Assembly (NCBI GenBank): GCA_024803745.1
Contig: JANJXV010000043.1
Span: 7,941,518 to 8,005,517 of the forward strand
Direction: 5' to 3'
From: Megascapheus bottae
Lineage: Eukaryota; Chordata; Mammalia; Rodentia; Geomyidae
DNA: 64,000 bases
In this document: piece after piece, positions 25,041-36,934 of the stretch
Position numbering within the stretch: position 1 is the stretch's first letter
Layout of the letters: every line of letters starts with the position of its first letter
Translations under genes and position numbers: made by a program
The notes under the pieces: model-generated
The model's database searches: none
Seen by the model: the letters and a program-made list of their open reading frames with translations, nothing else
Told to the model about the DNA's origin: nothing

Positions 25041-25477
25041 CAGTAGAAACCTTGGGCTCTACTAGAGGAGATCTGCAATAGAGCAAAATCTTGATACATA
25101 AGGCCATATAGTATGAAGCTAATTGAAAGGACCTGCAGGATATTGAAACAAAAGCCATATAACGAATGATTGTTGTCCTTAATGTACTATGTTATCTCTC
25201 ATCTCCTTTGCTGTCCCTTGGGTATCTCATATTGTTAGAGTATCTCACTTTGTTGTCTGATATATTGAATTTATTTGTATTTGGATATTTGAAATTTGAT
25301 AGGGAAGGGGGGAAAACCAAGATGGGTGGGGGGGTGGGGAGAGGGTAATAGTTACCAAGACATGTTAAAGGGTATCAATGTATGTGAATTAATGTATCTT
25401 CTATCTGGCAAATATCATGTAACCCTTTTATTAATTACAAAAAATATTAAAAAATGGAAAAAAAAATCCAGTCTCCT

Positions 25478-25925
25478 AATGGAGACTTGTTCAAAGAGCT
25501 GGAAGAAATAAAAGCAGATACGCTGAAGCTGCATGTGGAAGAATAAAAGCACCGTTTAGACAGAACAACTCTTAGTGACAGAACAATGCAGGTGGAAGTA
25601 AACCTCGAACACTCATTCTCCAATATACAGGGTCAAAGACCTCGAAAAAGTAAAGGCAGATTTCACTGAAGGTTCATAGGGAAGAATGAAAGACCGAACT
25701 ATTCTTAGCCGATAGAACAATTCTTAGCAGACACACCACGTTTAAGCAGAGCAATAATTAGCACATAGAACAATCCAGGAGGATGGTCAACACAAAAATC
25801 TGGAAGCTCAACACAATCATTCAGGCTCCTTTGTACTGGATCAAAGACCTCAAAGAAGTTAAAGCACATACACTAAACTTGCATATGGAAGAATAAAAGA
25901 CGCCAGTTAGACTGAACTATTCTTT
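25478..25925 (+). repeat. ~143-bp tandem repeat array 3
   Basis: About three diverged monomers continuing the array interrupted by the L1. Landmarks are 'gaagaaataaaagcagat', 'cgtttagacagaacaa' and 'tggatcaaagacctcaaag'. Spacing is less regular here, with small internal duplications near 25690-25770, as expected at the eroding edge of a satellite. Confidence 0.88.
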
Positions 25926-26571
25926 TTTTAGCTTTTAAAATAATTTAATTTACATCATGTATGAAAAATATAAATCAAAACTTCCCATATTTTTATATAA
26001 ATGACTATTATTACATGGCAAGTGTATATCATTACGTACACTGGACTCAACTGAATGAGTAGGTAAAACATTTTTCATAAGTATTGATTATAAAAATGAA
26101 AACAAAATTATAGTTGCCAAATATTCAACATTCACCTCAGAAAACCATACACATAATGGTAGGGGAATAAAAGACTTCATGTGTGGAATTAAAATGGAAT
26201 TTCTAAAAATTGTACTCCACTTGCTTTTCATTTAAATTTTATTGTAAAGGTTATGTACAGGTGGGTTTCAGTTACATAATTAAGATAATGAGAACATTGC
26301 TTTGAAAATAGTGTTACCTACTCCTTCATTTTCTCACCATTTTCCCTCTCTCAGTGCCCTCCCTAGTTATAAAGTTCATTTTCAGCATATTGTCTAGTGA
26401 GTATCTGTTGAATTGGTTCACTCTTGGTCATACTGTTTCTGTGATTCCCTTTTCCTTCCCCTAATCAGATAAATTTACATTCAAAACAAAGAGTACAGAA
26501 ATAAAAAAAACAGTGACAACGGAGAATAAACCAAAGGAAAGACGAAATAAAAGGTAAAAACATATTAAGTA
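25926..26571. other. AT-rich spacer, possible ancient L1 3' end
   Basis: No gene. 26225-26500 (text such as 'tttattgtaaaggttatgtacag') resembles the reverse complement of old mammalian L1 3' ends, but the match is from memory and weak. The rest is AT-rich and unrecognised. Confidence 0.4.
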
Positions 26572-26897
26572 ACCTAAGTAAGCCAGACCTAAAGGAACAT
26601 AGGCTTAGTGGTTTCTCTCATTGGCAATAATTAGTACACATCTAGGACTCTTCTAGCAGAGGATTACAATAGCATAAAACCTAGATTCATAAGGTCATGT
26701 AGGATGAGACTAAATGAAAAGATCTCTAGGTTAGGGAAACAAGAGCTTTATCTTTTGCGATAGTTGTTCTTAATGTACTATGTTATTTCTCTACTCCTTT
26801 GTTGCCCTTTGGTTAATCTCATATTGTTACTATACTTGACTGTGTTCCCTGGCATATTGTATATACGTTGGATTATTTGAAATAGGAAAGGGAAGGG
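26572..26897 (+). mobile_element. L1 3'UTR fragment (family A)
   Basis: Matches the family A 3' region: 'gtaagccagacctaaagg', 'cataaggtcatgtaggatg', 'cttaatgtactatgtta' and 'gaaataggaaagggaagggg'. Both the ORF2 part and the A-tail are missing. Confidence 0.8.
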
Positions 26898-27281
26898 GTC
26901 TAAGGACCCGCTAACATGGATGGGGTGGTGAAGGGAACAAATGCCTAATAGTTTTGAAACATGTGTTTTATAAAAAAAGCTGGTTTAGTCTATGCATAAA
27001 TGACAAGATGAAAAGTATAATTATAGGCTAATTATAGGCTATACAGGAAGGCAATTCTATGTTACAAAACCTTTGGACAATTCCCAGACAATTCATAATG
27101 GAAATACCTAGAATATTGGTGTATTGAATGGGGGACTAGCAGGAAGGATTGAATCACATGGAATCAGTGAACAGTGGAGAATTTTCTCACAACACTCAAT
27201 ATGCATGTACAAGACAACGTGTGTCTATTAATGTTTCTGTTGGTGGATGGAGAGGGGGAGTATTTTGGAAGGTGTGGTTTT
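26898..27281 (-). repeat. Fourth, partial copy of the duplication's left flank (inverted)
   Basis: The reverse complement matches about 1152-1536 in block A, and also 46580-46960 in block C in the same orientation: 'gggaacaaatgcctaa', 'gatgaaaagtat' and 'agtattttggaaggtgt'. No OR sequence accompanies it. Confidence 0.75.
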
Positions 27282-28235
27282 TTCATATATTTTTATTGTA
27301 ATTATAGAAGGGTTACAGTATATTCACCAGAAAGAAGGTGCATTAATTCACATACATTGATACCTTTCTTATGCCTTGGTTCCCATTTCTCTCCCCACCC
27401 ACCCACCCCTCATCTTGTTTTCCTGCCTTCGCTATCCCCTTTCAAATAACCAAATACAAATGTGTCCAATATATCAGATAACGAAGTGAGATACTCTAAC
27501 AATATGAGATAACCAAGGGACAACAAAAGAGTGAGAGATGACATAGTACATAAAGGAAAACAATCACTCATTATATGGCTTTTGTTTCTATATCCTAGAG
27601 GTCCTTTCATTTAGTGTCATACTATATTGCCTTTTGTATCAAGGTTTTGCTCTATTGCAAATCTCTGCTAGGAGAGACCAAGGTTTCTACTGATTATGAA
27701 AATGAGGGAAACCATTGAGCCTGTCTTCCTTTGAGTCTGGCTTCACTTAATATTATTTTTTCTAAGTCTTTCCATTTCCTAACAAATGGGGCGATGTCGT
27801 TCTTTCTGACAGCAGCATAGAATTCCATTGTGTACAAATACCACATCTTGTTGATCCACTCATCTGCTGAGGGACATCTAGGTTGGTTGCATATCTTTGC
27901 TATGGTAAATAGTGCTGCAATGAACGTTGTTGTGCTGGTGGATTTAGTCTGTCCTTGTTTCTGGACGATGGGGTAAATGCCAAGTAGTGAAAATGCTGGA
28001 CTATAGGGGAGCTCTATGTTTAGTCCTTTGAAGAACTGCCATACTGCTTTCCATAGTGGTTGAACGAGTTCGCACTCCCACCAACAGTGTAGTAGTGATC
28101 CCTCCTGGCCACATCCCCTCCAGCATCTGTTGTTATTAGTTTTCTTGATCCAGGACATTCTAACTAGAGTGAGGTGGAATTTTAGAATTGTTCTGATTTC
28201 TTTTATGACCAGAAATGTTGAGCTTTTCTTCATGT
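27282..28235 (-). mobile_element. L1 3' end (family A), 5'-truncated, minus strand
   Basis: The 3'UTR begins at 27282 ('atatatttttattgtaatt') and ORF2 C-terminus occupies 28233-27694 as one open frame of 179 codons, with [18 protein letters not shown] and FIAALFTIAKICNQPRCPSA. The open frame shows a comparatively young insertion. The element stops inside ORF2 at 28235. Confidence 0.9.
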
Positions 28236-28570
28236 GTTAGTGTTTTGGGTCAGGAAAAAAATAATAATGACTTTCCATGCTATTTAAACTAGAAAAATAT
28301 TAAATACACTTTCCCACATGACAGAAGGTTCACTTGCATGTAGAATATGGTTCAAACAAATGAAACTGCCTAAAATAAATCATATGAAAAGTGTGTCTCA
28401 TCGTTTATAGTTTTTAAGTATGGGGAGGCTTTGTGTGTCCTGATGTCACTTCTGTAACCTGCCATAGTATACCACCATGTGCATTTAACTGGCATTTCTA
28501 AATAAAATTTTGCATTTCACATGAGTCATTGATGAGAGTTAAATATACACTACATTCTGTTTTTAACATT
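28236..28570. other. Short unique stretch, nothing recognised
   Basis: About 330 bases of AT-rich DNA between an L1 and a SINE, with no gene, RNA or repeat that I can name. Confidence 0.5.
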
Positions 28571-28797
28571 TTTTGTGCCGGTCCTTGTGGTTGAACTCAG
28601 GGATTAGACACTGTCCATGAGTTTTCTGGATCAAGTCCAGTGCTCCACTCCTTGAGCCACAGTGCCAGCCCTTGCTGAGGAGTCTATTGGAGATAAGAGT
28701 CTCACAGACTTTCCTGCTCATGCTGGCTTAAAAACCTGATCTTCACTCCCAGCATCCTGAGTAGCTCGGATCACACATGGGAGCCAACAGTGCAGCC
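28571..28797 (-). mobile_element. B1-like SINE, minus strand
   Basis: Landmarks are 'gttgaactcagggattaga', 'cttgagccacagtgcc', 'attggagataagagtctc' and 'catcctgagtagctcggat'. The sense A-tail lies at the left ('acattttttgtgcc'). It borders block B. Confidence 0.75.
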
Positions 28798-29402
28798 TCG
28801 GTTCAGAGATATTAATTCTTCACTTGTTTTTACACAGAACTTTCCATTTAAGACATTCATGTACATGTACAATGCATGATAAACCCGATCACACCTTCCA
28901 AAATTCTCCCTCTCCCCCTTCCCCACCTGCCACATTAATATCCACACTTCGTCTTATACATGAACATTGAGTATTGTAAAAAAATTCTCCACTGTCTGTT
29001 CACTGATTCCATGTGATCCATTCCTTCTCGGTAGTCGCCTATTCAAGACACTGATATTCTAGATATTTCCTTTATGAATTGTCTGGGAACTGTCCAAAGG
29101 GATTGCAACGCAGAATGGCCTTCCTGTATAGCCTATAATTAGCCATACTTTGCATCATGTCATCTATGCATAGACTAGACCAGCTTTGTTTATCAAAGGA
29201 CATGCTTCAAAACTATTCTATCAGGCCTTTGATCCTGACCCGCCATCCATGTTAGTGGATCCTTAGAGATGATTTGCTCGGCACCAGTTTGGCAAATTGT
29301 GAGCTCTGTGAATTGTGCATCCACAATCATAGAAGAGCCTATTACCTTCCAGTCCCCTGACATCTCCCTAAATATCTCCAATGCAATATTAGCCCCATAC
29401 AG

Positions 29403-29406
<4 letters not shown>

Positions 29407-29461
<55 letters not shown>
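29407..29461. repeat. (AG)n microsatellite
   Basis: About 27 uninterrupted AG copies, at the point where block B lost a segment present in blocks A and C. Block A keeps a shorter impure GA tract at 2762-2812. Confidence 0.97.
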
Positions 29462-29464
<3 letters not shown>

Positions 29465-29825
29465 TAGGAAACAAAGCAAGGATGCATAAATCTAGGAGCT
29501 TGCAAACACATTGGAAGAAAATGAATTTCAGAGATTAAAAGAGAACTGTTGTTCATTACGCTGTAGTGAAGAATCTGTATTTTCTCTGATCAGAAAACAC
29601 TGCCTGTAATGTTCTAACACAGTTGAGTATGTACAATGAATACGTAAATGGGAATAAATGAGACATAAAACAATCTAGGATTATTGGGTTTGTCACAACT
29701 GAAAAGTGTGGAACAGAATGTCAATATCAACTATGCATATTTGAGTTCAAAATCATTGTGGAATTCTGACTTCTTCATTTTGTATTGTTCTCTCTTTATA
29801 TCAAAGGACTCCAATTAATGCAGAG

Positions 29826-30759
29826 CAGTGCAATCTAACACACGTCTCAGAATTTTACCTCCTGGACTCTCAGATGATCCTGAGATACAACCCTTGCTCT
29901 TTGGGCTCTTTCTGTCCATGTACCTGATCACAGTGCTCAGAAATCTGCTCATCATCCTGGCTGTCACCTCTGACTCCCACCTCCACACCCCCATGTACTT
30001 CTTCCTCTCCATCCTCTCCTTAGCTGACATTGGATTCACCTCCACCACAGTCCCCAAGATTCTGGTGGACATCCACACTCACAGCAGAGCCATCTCCTAT
30101 GTGGGCTGCCTCATCCAGGTGTCTTTTTTTCTCACTTTTGGTTGTATGGATGTTTTGCTTCTTAGTGTGATGGCCTATGACCGCTTTGCGGACATCTGTC
30201 ACCCCCTGAATTACCCTCTCATCATGAACCCTCGTCTCTGTGTCTTCTTGATTCTGCTGTCATTTGTCACCAGCTTCTGCTGGTGTGGATGCAAGTGTGG
30301 ATGGCATTACAGATGACCAATTTCAAGGAAGTAGAAATTCCGAATTTCTTCTGTGACCCTTCTCAAGTCCTGGAACTTTCCTGTAAGCACACACTCATTA
30401 ATAATTTATTTAAATACATTATTGCTACCATTTTCGGTTTCCTTCCTATCTTAGGGATCCTTTTCTCTTACTACAAGTTTATCTCTTCAGTGCTGAGAAT
30501 GTTCTCTTCAAGTGGGAAGTACAAAACCTTCTCCACATGTGGCTCTCACCTGTCCGTGGTCTGCTTATTCTTTGGGACCTCAGTGGGGATCTACTTTGAG
30601 TCAGCTCTGTCACATTCTCCCAGGGACAGTGCTGTGTCCTCAGCAATGTACACAGTGGTCACTCCTCCCCTGAACCCCTTCATCTACAGCCTGAGGCACA
30701 ATGAGCTCAAAAGTGCCCTGAGCAAGTTGTACAAACCACGAGCTGACAACAGCAGGTAG
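29826..30759 (+). pseudogene. Olfactory receptor pseudogene B (OR7-like)
   Basis: Paralogue of OR A and OR C. Segments seen are [53 protein letters not shown] (second extracellular loop), [17 protein letters not shown] and [16 protein letters not shown]. The start codon is lost and a single-base deletion near 29862 shifts the N-terminal frame. A second frameshift with loss of TM4 sequence lies near 30265-30300, so the frames 29828-30316 and 30283-30759 do not join. The second half is otherwise open, making this a slightly better preserved copy than A. Confidence 0.92.
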
Positions 30760-32359
30760 GAAGTTTATTTGTTATGTAGTTTTTGCACAAGCAACAATCT
30801 TGACTATATAATCTGATAAAATCTACCTGCTTGAATACCTGATTATTCTAGTTTCATTAGTACAATCCATCCTTAGAAAGGTCCTGGCTATATCAGGATA
30901 GATTCCTAAAGGAGGAATATATGTTTTCAATGTTTAAATTGTTACTTTGTAAAGAATGATGAATGTCTGCAGATGGTGGGCCCAAGAAAGAATTTAGTAA
31001 GGATTGAGTGGCAAGTTTTTAATATGTATAATTTACCTCAATAAAATCGGACAGAAACAGACCTTTATGTTTTTTAAGCAGTCTTCGAAGTCATGACTTT
31101 CTAATTGGTAGCCAGATATCCTGGCTCCTGCCCTTTTGTTTTGAGTTAGTTTAGACTTATAACTTAGTCCCCTAATTGTTTCCTATGATGCATTTTGTTA
31201 TTTTAAAGGTGATATGTAGATGGACTCCAATTATATAATTCAAGAAAAGAGTGTATTTCATTTGGGACAGTGTAATTCCTTCCTTCCCTTTCTTCCATAA
31301 TATCTTTCAAAGAAAATTGAAAATCTTGTTTCCTAGTGAAATTACCTAAGCATAGACAAACCTAATCCACTGGCACCTACATTTGGTTCTAGGCTGCTTG
31401 ATTTTCTGGGTACATGAACTCTATGATATGGGGATCTCATAATGCTTGAGTGAGTTGGAGGAAGCAATGAAAGAGCCATCCAATACCTAATCTACAGGGA
31501 CGTGAGTGGTTCCTTGGACAGTTGAGTTTTCATCTCAAATTCACTTGAAGAAAAACCAAGAGTAAGGGACATCGGCTTGGTCCAAGTATCAGCATCCCCA
31601 TAACTGGAGATTGAAGAAACCCCTGTATTATTGATAGTTGCATGCTCACAATTCACACACATGCACAGAAACAATTTGTATAGGTTTCTAGTTTTGAATA
31701 TAGAGAGGTAGTACTTTTCTAATACTTATATGTGTGCTATTCTAAGTATACATATAGGCACAATTACAATTTCATGGATTGACATGAAAAGGAATGATAA
31801 CACCAGTGGTGTTTTTCTGTCCAATACCAGGGTTTCAATTCAGGATCTCCTTTTTACATTCTGTTTGCTCAGATTGTTTGCTCATTTGAACTATATCTCC
31901 AGCCTGCCTTTTTGCTGAATAGTTAAAATGGGTTTTCAAACATTTTTTTCCGAGCCAGACTGACTTAATAACATTCACAGGACAGAGAGAAAATCTTGAA
32001 GATAGAAGAGGAAAATGTAAGTGACACAAGAAGGAAGTAAAGTACACCTATATCATTGAGAAATATTCAAAAGATATGGTTTAGCTTGGCTCTGATATTA
32101 AGCTTCCCCAAATCCTGGACTTGTGATAAGCCATGCATAAGGAAGCGAGTTATGATTTTATCAGATCCAAACCACTGCTTTGTATGCATTGGGCTGATAT
32201 GTTACATTAGCCCACAGGAGGTTATCTATGCTGATCTCTAAAGGCAAACTACTGGGCTGTTCCTGACAGGCTTATTTCCATAACACTGAAGGATGACATT
32301 CTGTTGTGGTAAGGTAGATTCTGTAAGAATATGAATGTAAAAAAGTCTGAACTTTACTT

Positions 32360-32640
32360 ATTTAGTGTTTTTAGGGTCATGGAGTATGAACTTAGCCTGG
32401 GCACTGTCTCTGAGCTCTTAGACTCAAGGACACCACCCTACCCCTGTGCCTGGGTTCTGTCCCTGAGCTCTGCAGCTCAAGTCAACCACCCTACTCTTGA
32501 GGCAAGCCCCCCTTCCATTTTCTAGAAGTTAATTGGAGTTAAGAGTCTTGGGTGCTTTTGTGCCCCAGCTGGCTTTTAACCTTGATCTTCAGATAGCCTC
32601 TCTGGTAGCTGGGATAAGAGTGTGAACTTTGTTTGAGTGC
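32360..32640 (-). mobile_element. B1-like SINE (block B copy of 5690-5970)
   Basis: Same position and sequence type as the SINE in block A, including 'gggcactgtctctgagctc' and 'gaagttaattggagttaag'. Shared by descent through the segmental duplication. Confidence 0.75.
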
Positions 32641-33223
32641 TACTCCAGTATATCCTTAGTTGATAATTTTACAGTTGTTGACAGAAAGCATCTTTCTATC
32701 TATTCCCTACGTTCATGACAAAAATTATTTCACTCCAACCATGTACATTTCACCTTCATAGACCAAATATTAAAAATTTATAATAGTGGCTTTTCTCTTC
32801 TAGTAAATTATAGCTACACATAGCATTAGACTTAGGGTAAAACATCACTGCTTATAACTCCAGTTTTTGAAACAAATACTACTTAACTGTATTTCAAGTT
32901 TTCTAGTAATTCACTGGCACTTAGGTCAGTTTTACATTGCAGACCAACCAGAAAAACTACATGATTGAGTGTTGGTTCTTCAGTACCAACGAACTGAGTA
33001 ACTAAATCTTTACAGTAGAAAATTAGTTGTTGCTGAGATTTCCTTGATTAAGGATGGTGCTGTACCATTGAGTCAAAACTCTCATTTCCTCAGTTTTTGG
33101 AGAGGGTATGCATTGTGAGGAGCTTACTTCATTAGGGAAAACAGGCCCCTGCACTTCTCCAGCAGCCTTACTGTAACCATGAACTTCTGATTGCCATTTC
33201 CTGAGGAGCTAGAATTGCTAACT

Positions 33224-33415
33224 GTTGGGGACCAACTGTGGGGTCAGTGACCGACTGTGGAGTCAGTGACCATGACTGTGGGGTCAGTGACCTTGGACCC
33301 GCACAAATGTGTACACAAGGAAGTACCTCTTATGATTTTGGGCTGTGTCAATAGCTTCTCATTTAACCTGTTTAGGACTTCATAGGTTCTCATTTAACCT
33401 GTTTGGGACAAACAG
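33224..33415. repeat. Block B-specific insert with short tandem repeats
   Basis: Contains three near copies of 'gactgtggggtcagtgacc' (33229-33298) and a tandem pair built on 'ttctcatttaacctgttt' (33355-33408). It replaces unrelated sequence in block A. Origin not recognised. Confidence 0.7.
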
Positions 33416-33442
33416 ACCGAGAGAGAAAGAGAAACACAAAAT

Positions 33443-33445
<3 letters not shown>

Positions 33446-33487
<42 letters not shown>
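33446..33487. repeat. (TG)n microsatellite (block B)
   Basis: About 21 TG copies at the site homologous to 6693-6745. Confidence 0.96.
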
Positions 33488-33488
<1 letters not shown>

Positions 33489-34266
33489 TATGGCCTAACA
33501 ATATATTCCCTGTGATATAAATTGCCCAGAATATATTGTAAGAATTCAATTCTGCATTGGTAGATAAAAACTATTTCTTAGATTTGGACAGCCTTATACA
33601 CTTTGTTTAGCACCAGGACCAGAGCCCAAAAAATAGATTCACACATAAATAGTGACAGCAATATAAAAACATTAAAAATATTTGGTGAATAAAAGAGTTT
33701 AAAGCATTTTAATTATATCCCTGGGACAGATGATTGGTGGAAAGACAGGGGACGCAGGCTGCGGCCCTCAGTCTGGGCTTCAGCCTGTGAGTTGGCAGAG
33801 ACAAACTGGAGCCAGGCAGTTCACCACCAGGCTACTAGAGAAAAAAACACTTCCTGTCCATGAAAGCACTGGGAGGAGGGTAGAGCGAAGAGGAGAAACA
33901 CACAGAGGAGCCCTTCCACAGCCATGTAAAGTGACCACCTGTGTCCTCACCACATCATTTTCACCAAGAGGGTTCAACCTAGTAGGGGGTGTTCTCTAGA
34001 CACAGCCCCTCATCCTACTCAGCTCATCATACCACCAGCTCTGGAGCCAGCAGCACAGACCCCACTGAGCCTAGCTTCTCCTTCCTGTCCCCTGTAGTGC
34101 TGGACAGTGGGTGGGTGGTTGTGTGAGCCATTCCCAGCTCCCCTACTTCATTCTGCAGAACAGCCAACACACAACCAGAAAAAGATCCAGAGAGGCTGTG
34201 CAAACCAGCTAAGAAGGAAATTCCTCCCCCTACTCAGCCCACTTTCTACCTGACCAGAAGCAACCT

Positions 34267-35090
34267 TCTGCAGGTAGGCTCAACTCACCCAAAGGCAGCA
34301 CTTACCTATCCTGATTCAGTTCTGGTCCAGTTTACAGTGGATTCAGGTCCAATGTGGGTTCATTTTGTACACAGAACATAAAATTCTCACTAGTGGTGCC
34401 ACCCTGTTTCAGTTAACACAACAGACACTTCACCAGTCTCTTTCAACCAGTTCCAACTAGATTCAGTAAGTCCAGCAATGGGGCAACGTCTCACCACCAC
34501 CTCAGCTCCAGATGTACAGGCATGTCCAGCTCACCCACAGGCCTAGACAAGGCCCATACACACTGGCAGAGTTCAACCTCCATAACAGATAAAAAATATT
34601 CCTGACCTTCAGAGTTAAAGTTATTCATATTCTCTTGCCAATGGTTTTCTTCTTGATGAAAAATGACCTTGAGTGCACATGACTTCATCTACTCATCCAG
34701 ATCATGACAAGGCAATATTGACTCCAAACCTCCCTGACGACTGAAGGTCGATGAAAGCTCAAGGCTCAACTCTAGGGTTCCTGTGAGGGCAGCCAGTGTT
34801 TAGCTTCCAGGGTCAAGTATCTCAGGCACGAGATACTCAGCTGTGAGCCCATCAGAACTGCAGTCATTCAGAATGAACGTGGGTGCATACCAGGCCTAAT
34901 AGCTACTGTAAGGAGCCTTGAAATTACAATACAGACCTCAAAAGTCCCCTGTCTCTCAGAATATATGCTTGCGCTTGAAGAACAAATTAGAATAGTTCCA
35001 CAGAAGTATTTGTTCAGACTCTTCATATATTCCAGGAGAAACTCAAAGGACAAATGGATTTCATTCAACTCTTCCCTTCTCTATCATTGC
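34267..35090. other. Unassigned spacer beyond block B
   Basis: About 820 bases with no recognisable gene or repeat. It begins exactly where similarity to block A ends, so 34266 is a duplication breakpoint. Confidence 0.5.
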
Positions 35091-35105
35091 TTCTTCCAGG
35101 AAATT

Positions 35106-35610
35106 ATTTTTTTCATATATTTTATTATAATTAATAGAATGGTTTCATTACATGCACCAGAAAGAAGGTGCATTACTCCACAAACATTGATACCCTTTCT
35201 CATGTCTTGGTTCTCATTTCCCTCCCACCATCCCACCCCTCATCTTGTTTTCCTCCTTTCTCTGTCTGACTTCAAGTAATCAAATATGCATATATCCAAT
35301 ATATGAGATAACCAGGTTAAATCCTATAAGAATATGAGATAACCAAGGACAGCAAAAAAGATGAAAGGTAGCATACTACATGAAGGACAACAATCACTCA
35401 TTATATGGCTTTTGTCTCTATACCCTGGAGGTCTTTCATTTAGTGTCATTCTATATGGCCTTATGTATCTAGGTTTTGTTCTATTGTAGATCTCTGCTAG
35501 GAGAGCCCAAGGTTTCTACTGATTATGAAAAATGAGGGAAACTATTGAGCCTATGTTCTTTTGAGTCTGGCTTACTTCACTTAATATGATTTTTTTCTAA
35601 GTCTTTCCAT
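35106..35610 (-). mobile_element. L1 3' end with 15-bp target-site duplication
   Basis: 5'-truncated family A L1, minus strand, covering the 3'UTR and last ORF2 codons. It is flanked by a perfect repeat ttcttccaggaaatt at 35091-35105 and 35611-35625, so both ends are certain. The T-rich left end is the sense A-tail. Confidence 0.95.
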
Positions 35611-35883
35611 TTCTTCCAGGAAATTCTTAGAGTCTAAAATACCGTTGCAATTTTGTTCTATGCACATTCTATTTACACGAATTGCATTGAGAGCCTCACA
35701 GACAGAAAAACCATTTATTCTCCTGAACTGAATCTTTGCATCTGTCTATAAATACTCAGTCTCCAGAATACTAAGGCTCTTAACTACTGTGCAACAAAGG
35801 AACAAGATGGGGAATTAATTAGCCAATTACTCTTCACATTTTCCACATGGAAAAAGAAGCAGAGAGCTGCCTAATTCTTCCAT

Positions 35884-36934
35884 TTAGTTAAGTGTCCTAC
35901 CCAAGTCCTGAGTTCCAAGGATCCTGCTGCCCAGCCTCTTCAGAGTCCTGCTAATATCCGTATTCCTCAGGCTGTAGATGAAGGGGTTCAGCATGGGGGA
36001 GACCACCGTGTACGTCACCGAGGCCACCACAAGCTTCTTGGAGCCATGGAACACAGTGGAACCACAGTACGCACCAAGCAATGTGCTATAGAAAAAGCAA
36101 ACCACTGACAGATGAGCCCCACACGTGGAGAAGGCTTTGTGCCTCCCACTTTCTGTGGGGATCCTGAGGATGGAAGAGATAATTTTGTAGTAAGAGAATA
36201 GGATTCCTGAAAGCGGGAAATAACCCCAAGACTACAGTAATTAAATATATGAACAAGTTATTTGTAAGGGAACCAGAATAGGACAGTTTAAATATTGGAG
36301 AAGCATCACAGAAGTAATTTGGGATTTCCACACTTTTATAGCAAGTAAATTGTAAGATCAATATATTGTGTGACTGGGAATTCAAAGCACTAAATAAAGC
36401 AGACACCAATACTAAGATCCGACAGCACCGAGGGTTCAAGAGGACTGAGTACTGCAGGGGGTGACAGATGGCCACAAAGTGGTCATAGGCCATAACAGTC
36501 AGAAGCATGTCATCCATGCAGCCAAAAAAGAGGAAGAGAGACATCTGGGTGAGGCAGCCCCCATAGGAGATGGCTCTGCTGTGACTCTGGATGTTCACCA
36601 GCATCTTGGGTACAGTGGTAGATGTGAAGCAGATGTGAGCCAAGGAGAGATTGCAGAGGAAGAAGTACATGGGGTTGTGGAGGTGAGGGTCAGAGCTGAC
36701 AGCCAGTATGATGAGCAGATTTCCCAGTATGGTGGTTAGATACATGAAAAGGAAGAGCCCAAAGAGGACTGGCTGTATTTCAGGATCATCTGAGAGTTCC
36801 AGGAGATGGAACTCAGAGACTGTGGTTAGATTTTCTGCTCTGAGATGACTTGGACAACTGCTAAAGGAAGAAATCTCATTAGAAAAGCATAATGTTTGTC
36901 TAGGAACGTTCAACGGTATATACCTGATATTCAA
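35884..36934 (-). pseudogene. Olfactory receptor pseudogene D (OR7-like, divergent)
   Basis: Separate OR lineage, not part of blocks A-C. It shows [68 protein letters not shown] and [19 protein letters not shown]. One single-base frameshift near 36215 (after TM5) separates 36934-36215 from the in-frame end, which closes at 35884. The codon that should start the protein next to AENLTT is not ATG, and the open frame reaches an upstream ATG at 36934 giving an unusual leader. The DRY motif reads DHF, losing the arginine needed for G-protein coupling. Confidence 0.92.

Larger units (their letters stand above)
18969..25461 (+). mobile_element. Full-length L1 insertion (lineage 1, family A)
   Basis: Runs from the L1 5' terminus ('gaacagaagatggcgcc', 18971) through 5'UTR, ORF1 and ORF2 to a 3' end with an A-rich tail near 25440-25461. 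A 16-bp perfect target-site duplication (aaaaatccagtctcct) flanks it at 18953-18968 and 25462-25477, with satellite on both sides, so the boundaries are firm. Internal damage includes a frameshift in ORF1 near 20990, many ORF2 stops, and a deletion of several hundred bases in ORF2 near 23080. It is inactive. Confidence 0.95.
28805..34266 (+). repeat. Segmental duplication block B (OR-containing)
   Basis: Second copy of the unit at 1073-7550, same orientation. Differences: about 1.1 kb matching 1660-2790 is missing and an (AG)n tract stands in its place; about 190 bases at 33224-33415 replace 6550-6640. Similarity ends at 34266 ('gcaaccttc'), where block A continues into the V2R fragment. Confidence 0.85.

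Noticed and set aside
33224..33415. Endogenous retrovirus LTR
   Set aside because: Only a TG-like start and short repeats; no polyadenylation signal, primer-binding site or matching second LTR seen.
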